A stretch of DNA of 58,084 nucleotides, taken from a virus. Positions 57,614 through 58,084 of the stretch are shown one piece after another. Positions within the stretch are counted from its first letter, which is position 1. Every line of letters starts with the position of its first letter. Location: positions 1-58,084 of IMG/VR virus record IMGVR_UViG_3300020442_001798; one strand, 5' to 3'. The notes under the pieces were generated by a model. The model saw only the letters and a list, made by a program, of their open reading frames with translations. It was not told the DNA's origin and did no database searches. Both the position numbers and the translations under genes were made by a program.

Positions 57614-58084
57614 ATAAGCAAAGAATGCTAATGCTGGCTGATGTTTTAGATAATGTCAAGCCACAACAATTTAATATGACAGACTGGTTATCTGAGTTTA
57701 ATAATGAGGACTATTGGGATGAAGAAGATCTTCATGGTTCTTGTGATGGTGCCGCTTGGTCAACGAAAAATGATATGGTCATGAATGGCTATGATTGTAA
57801 TGCTGCTGCTTGTATTGCAGGTTGGGCAGTTGTGTTGAAGAATGATTTTGCTCTGAATAATCCAAATCAACAAACTGTGCATCACGCTAGCAATAGTGAT
57901 AGTTGGGAAGAGCGTTTGACAAATGGTGATATGCCAGTTATGACAGAGGCTATGGAATATCTTGATCTAACTATTAATCAGGCAAGAACGCTATTTATCA
58001 ACGATGTTGCTGGTGGTGTTTGGGAACGTTATGAAGAAGAGTTTGATAACGCTGGGGATTATTATTACGGAGATATTTCTTTGA
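57610..58084 (+). CDS. Unknown protein, second of a tandem pair (cut by window end)
   Basis: ATG 57610 overlaps the previous stop (ATGA). The frame stays open to the last base, so the C-terminus is outside the window. The start NKQRMLMLADVLDNV, the motif CNAAACIAGWAVVLKND and the segment AMEYLDLTINQARTLF align with the previous protein, with extra residues inserted before the motif and after it. A tandem duplication is evident. Confidence 0.65.
   Translation, partial: MNKQRMLMLADVLDNVKPQQFNMTDWLSEFNNEDYWDEEDLHGSCDGAAWSTKNDMVMNGYDCNAAACIAGWAVVLKNDFALNNPNQQTVHHASNSDSWEERLTNGDMPVMTEAMEYLDLTINQARTLFINDVAGGVWERYEEEFDNAGDYYYGDISL

Noticed and set aside
1-58084. Integrase, attachment site or lysogeny repressor
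   Set aside because: No tyrosine or serine recombinase motif was seen. The MerR-like protein alone is not evidence for lysogeny. The tRNA could serve as an att site but shows no duplicated segment in the window.

Overview
The window is a continuous, one-strand (+) stretch of a tailed double-stranded DNA phage genome of siphovirus type: a major tail protein, a frameshifted pair of tail chaperones and a 1,797-residue tape measure protein are present. The host is most likely an actinobacterium. Two WhiB-like iron-sulfur regulators are encoded, starts without a Shine-Dalgarno site are common, and two secreted proteins carry Thr-rich linkers of the TTTTT/VPP kind that I associate with Acidimicrobiia and related aquatic actinobacteria. 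The DNA looks moderately AT-rich. The most strongly codon-biased genes (major tail protein, ssDNA-binding protein) use more C-ending codons than their neighbours. No integrase, repressor or att site was seen. Portal, capsid protease and major capsid protein were not found, so the window is part of a larger genome.

Layout. 0-4.1 kb: endolysin (M15 peptidase plus two peptidoglycan-binding domains), holin-like protein, a ferredoxin, a large secreted Thr-rich protein, a small membrane protein and a 25-residue peptide with nine cysteines. 4.2-21.2 kb: head-tail connectors, tail terminator, major tail protein, G/GT chaperones, tape measure, a pair of related distal tail proteins, a large LamG-bearing minor tail protein, fibre-like protein, membrane protein and another tail-module protein. 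21.2-37.7 kb: HNH nuclease, metallophosphoesterase, MerR-like and WhiB-like regulators, then replication and recombination (DnaB helicase, primase, ssDNA-binding protein, nucleotidase, PP-loop enzyme, DnaE polymerase, FkbM methyltransferase, RecA-like protein, Cas4-like nuclease, RuvC-like resolvase, YkgJ-like protein). 37.8-42.9 kb: glycosyltransferase, probable small terminase, large terminase, a separate one-gene unit ending in a strong terminator, and a second glycosyltransferase. 42.9-43.3 kb: a gene-free control region with four near-identical palindromes and a consensus-like promoter. 43.3-58.1 kb: a dense run of more than 35 small genes, mostly uncharacterised, many with zinc-ribbon motifs, plus a WhiB protein, a GHKL/HExxH protein, a secreted transglycosylase-like protein and, at 56.8-57.2 kb, a tRNA-Arg embedded in three strongly folded RNA elements.

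How it fits together. Most genes overlap by 1-14 bases (ATGA, TGATG, GTGA, TTGA junctions), implying long coupled transcripts. Internal promoters are extended -10 boxes lying 6-10 nt before start codons that lack a ribosome site, i.e. probable leaderless transcripts. The most notable observations are the tRNA-flanking structured RNA cluster (56786-57165), the Cys-rich micropeptide with its own promoter (4104-4193), the -1 frameshift signal of the tail chaperones, an 18-bp hairpin with a -10 box in its loop (7323-7366), the palindrome array (42979-43074), the phage-borne ferredoxin, and a block of genes (about 27.6-30 kb) whose third codon positions are almost only G or T. All functional calls rest on reading motifs by eye, without database searches.
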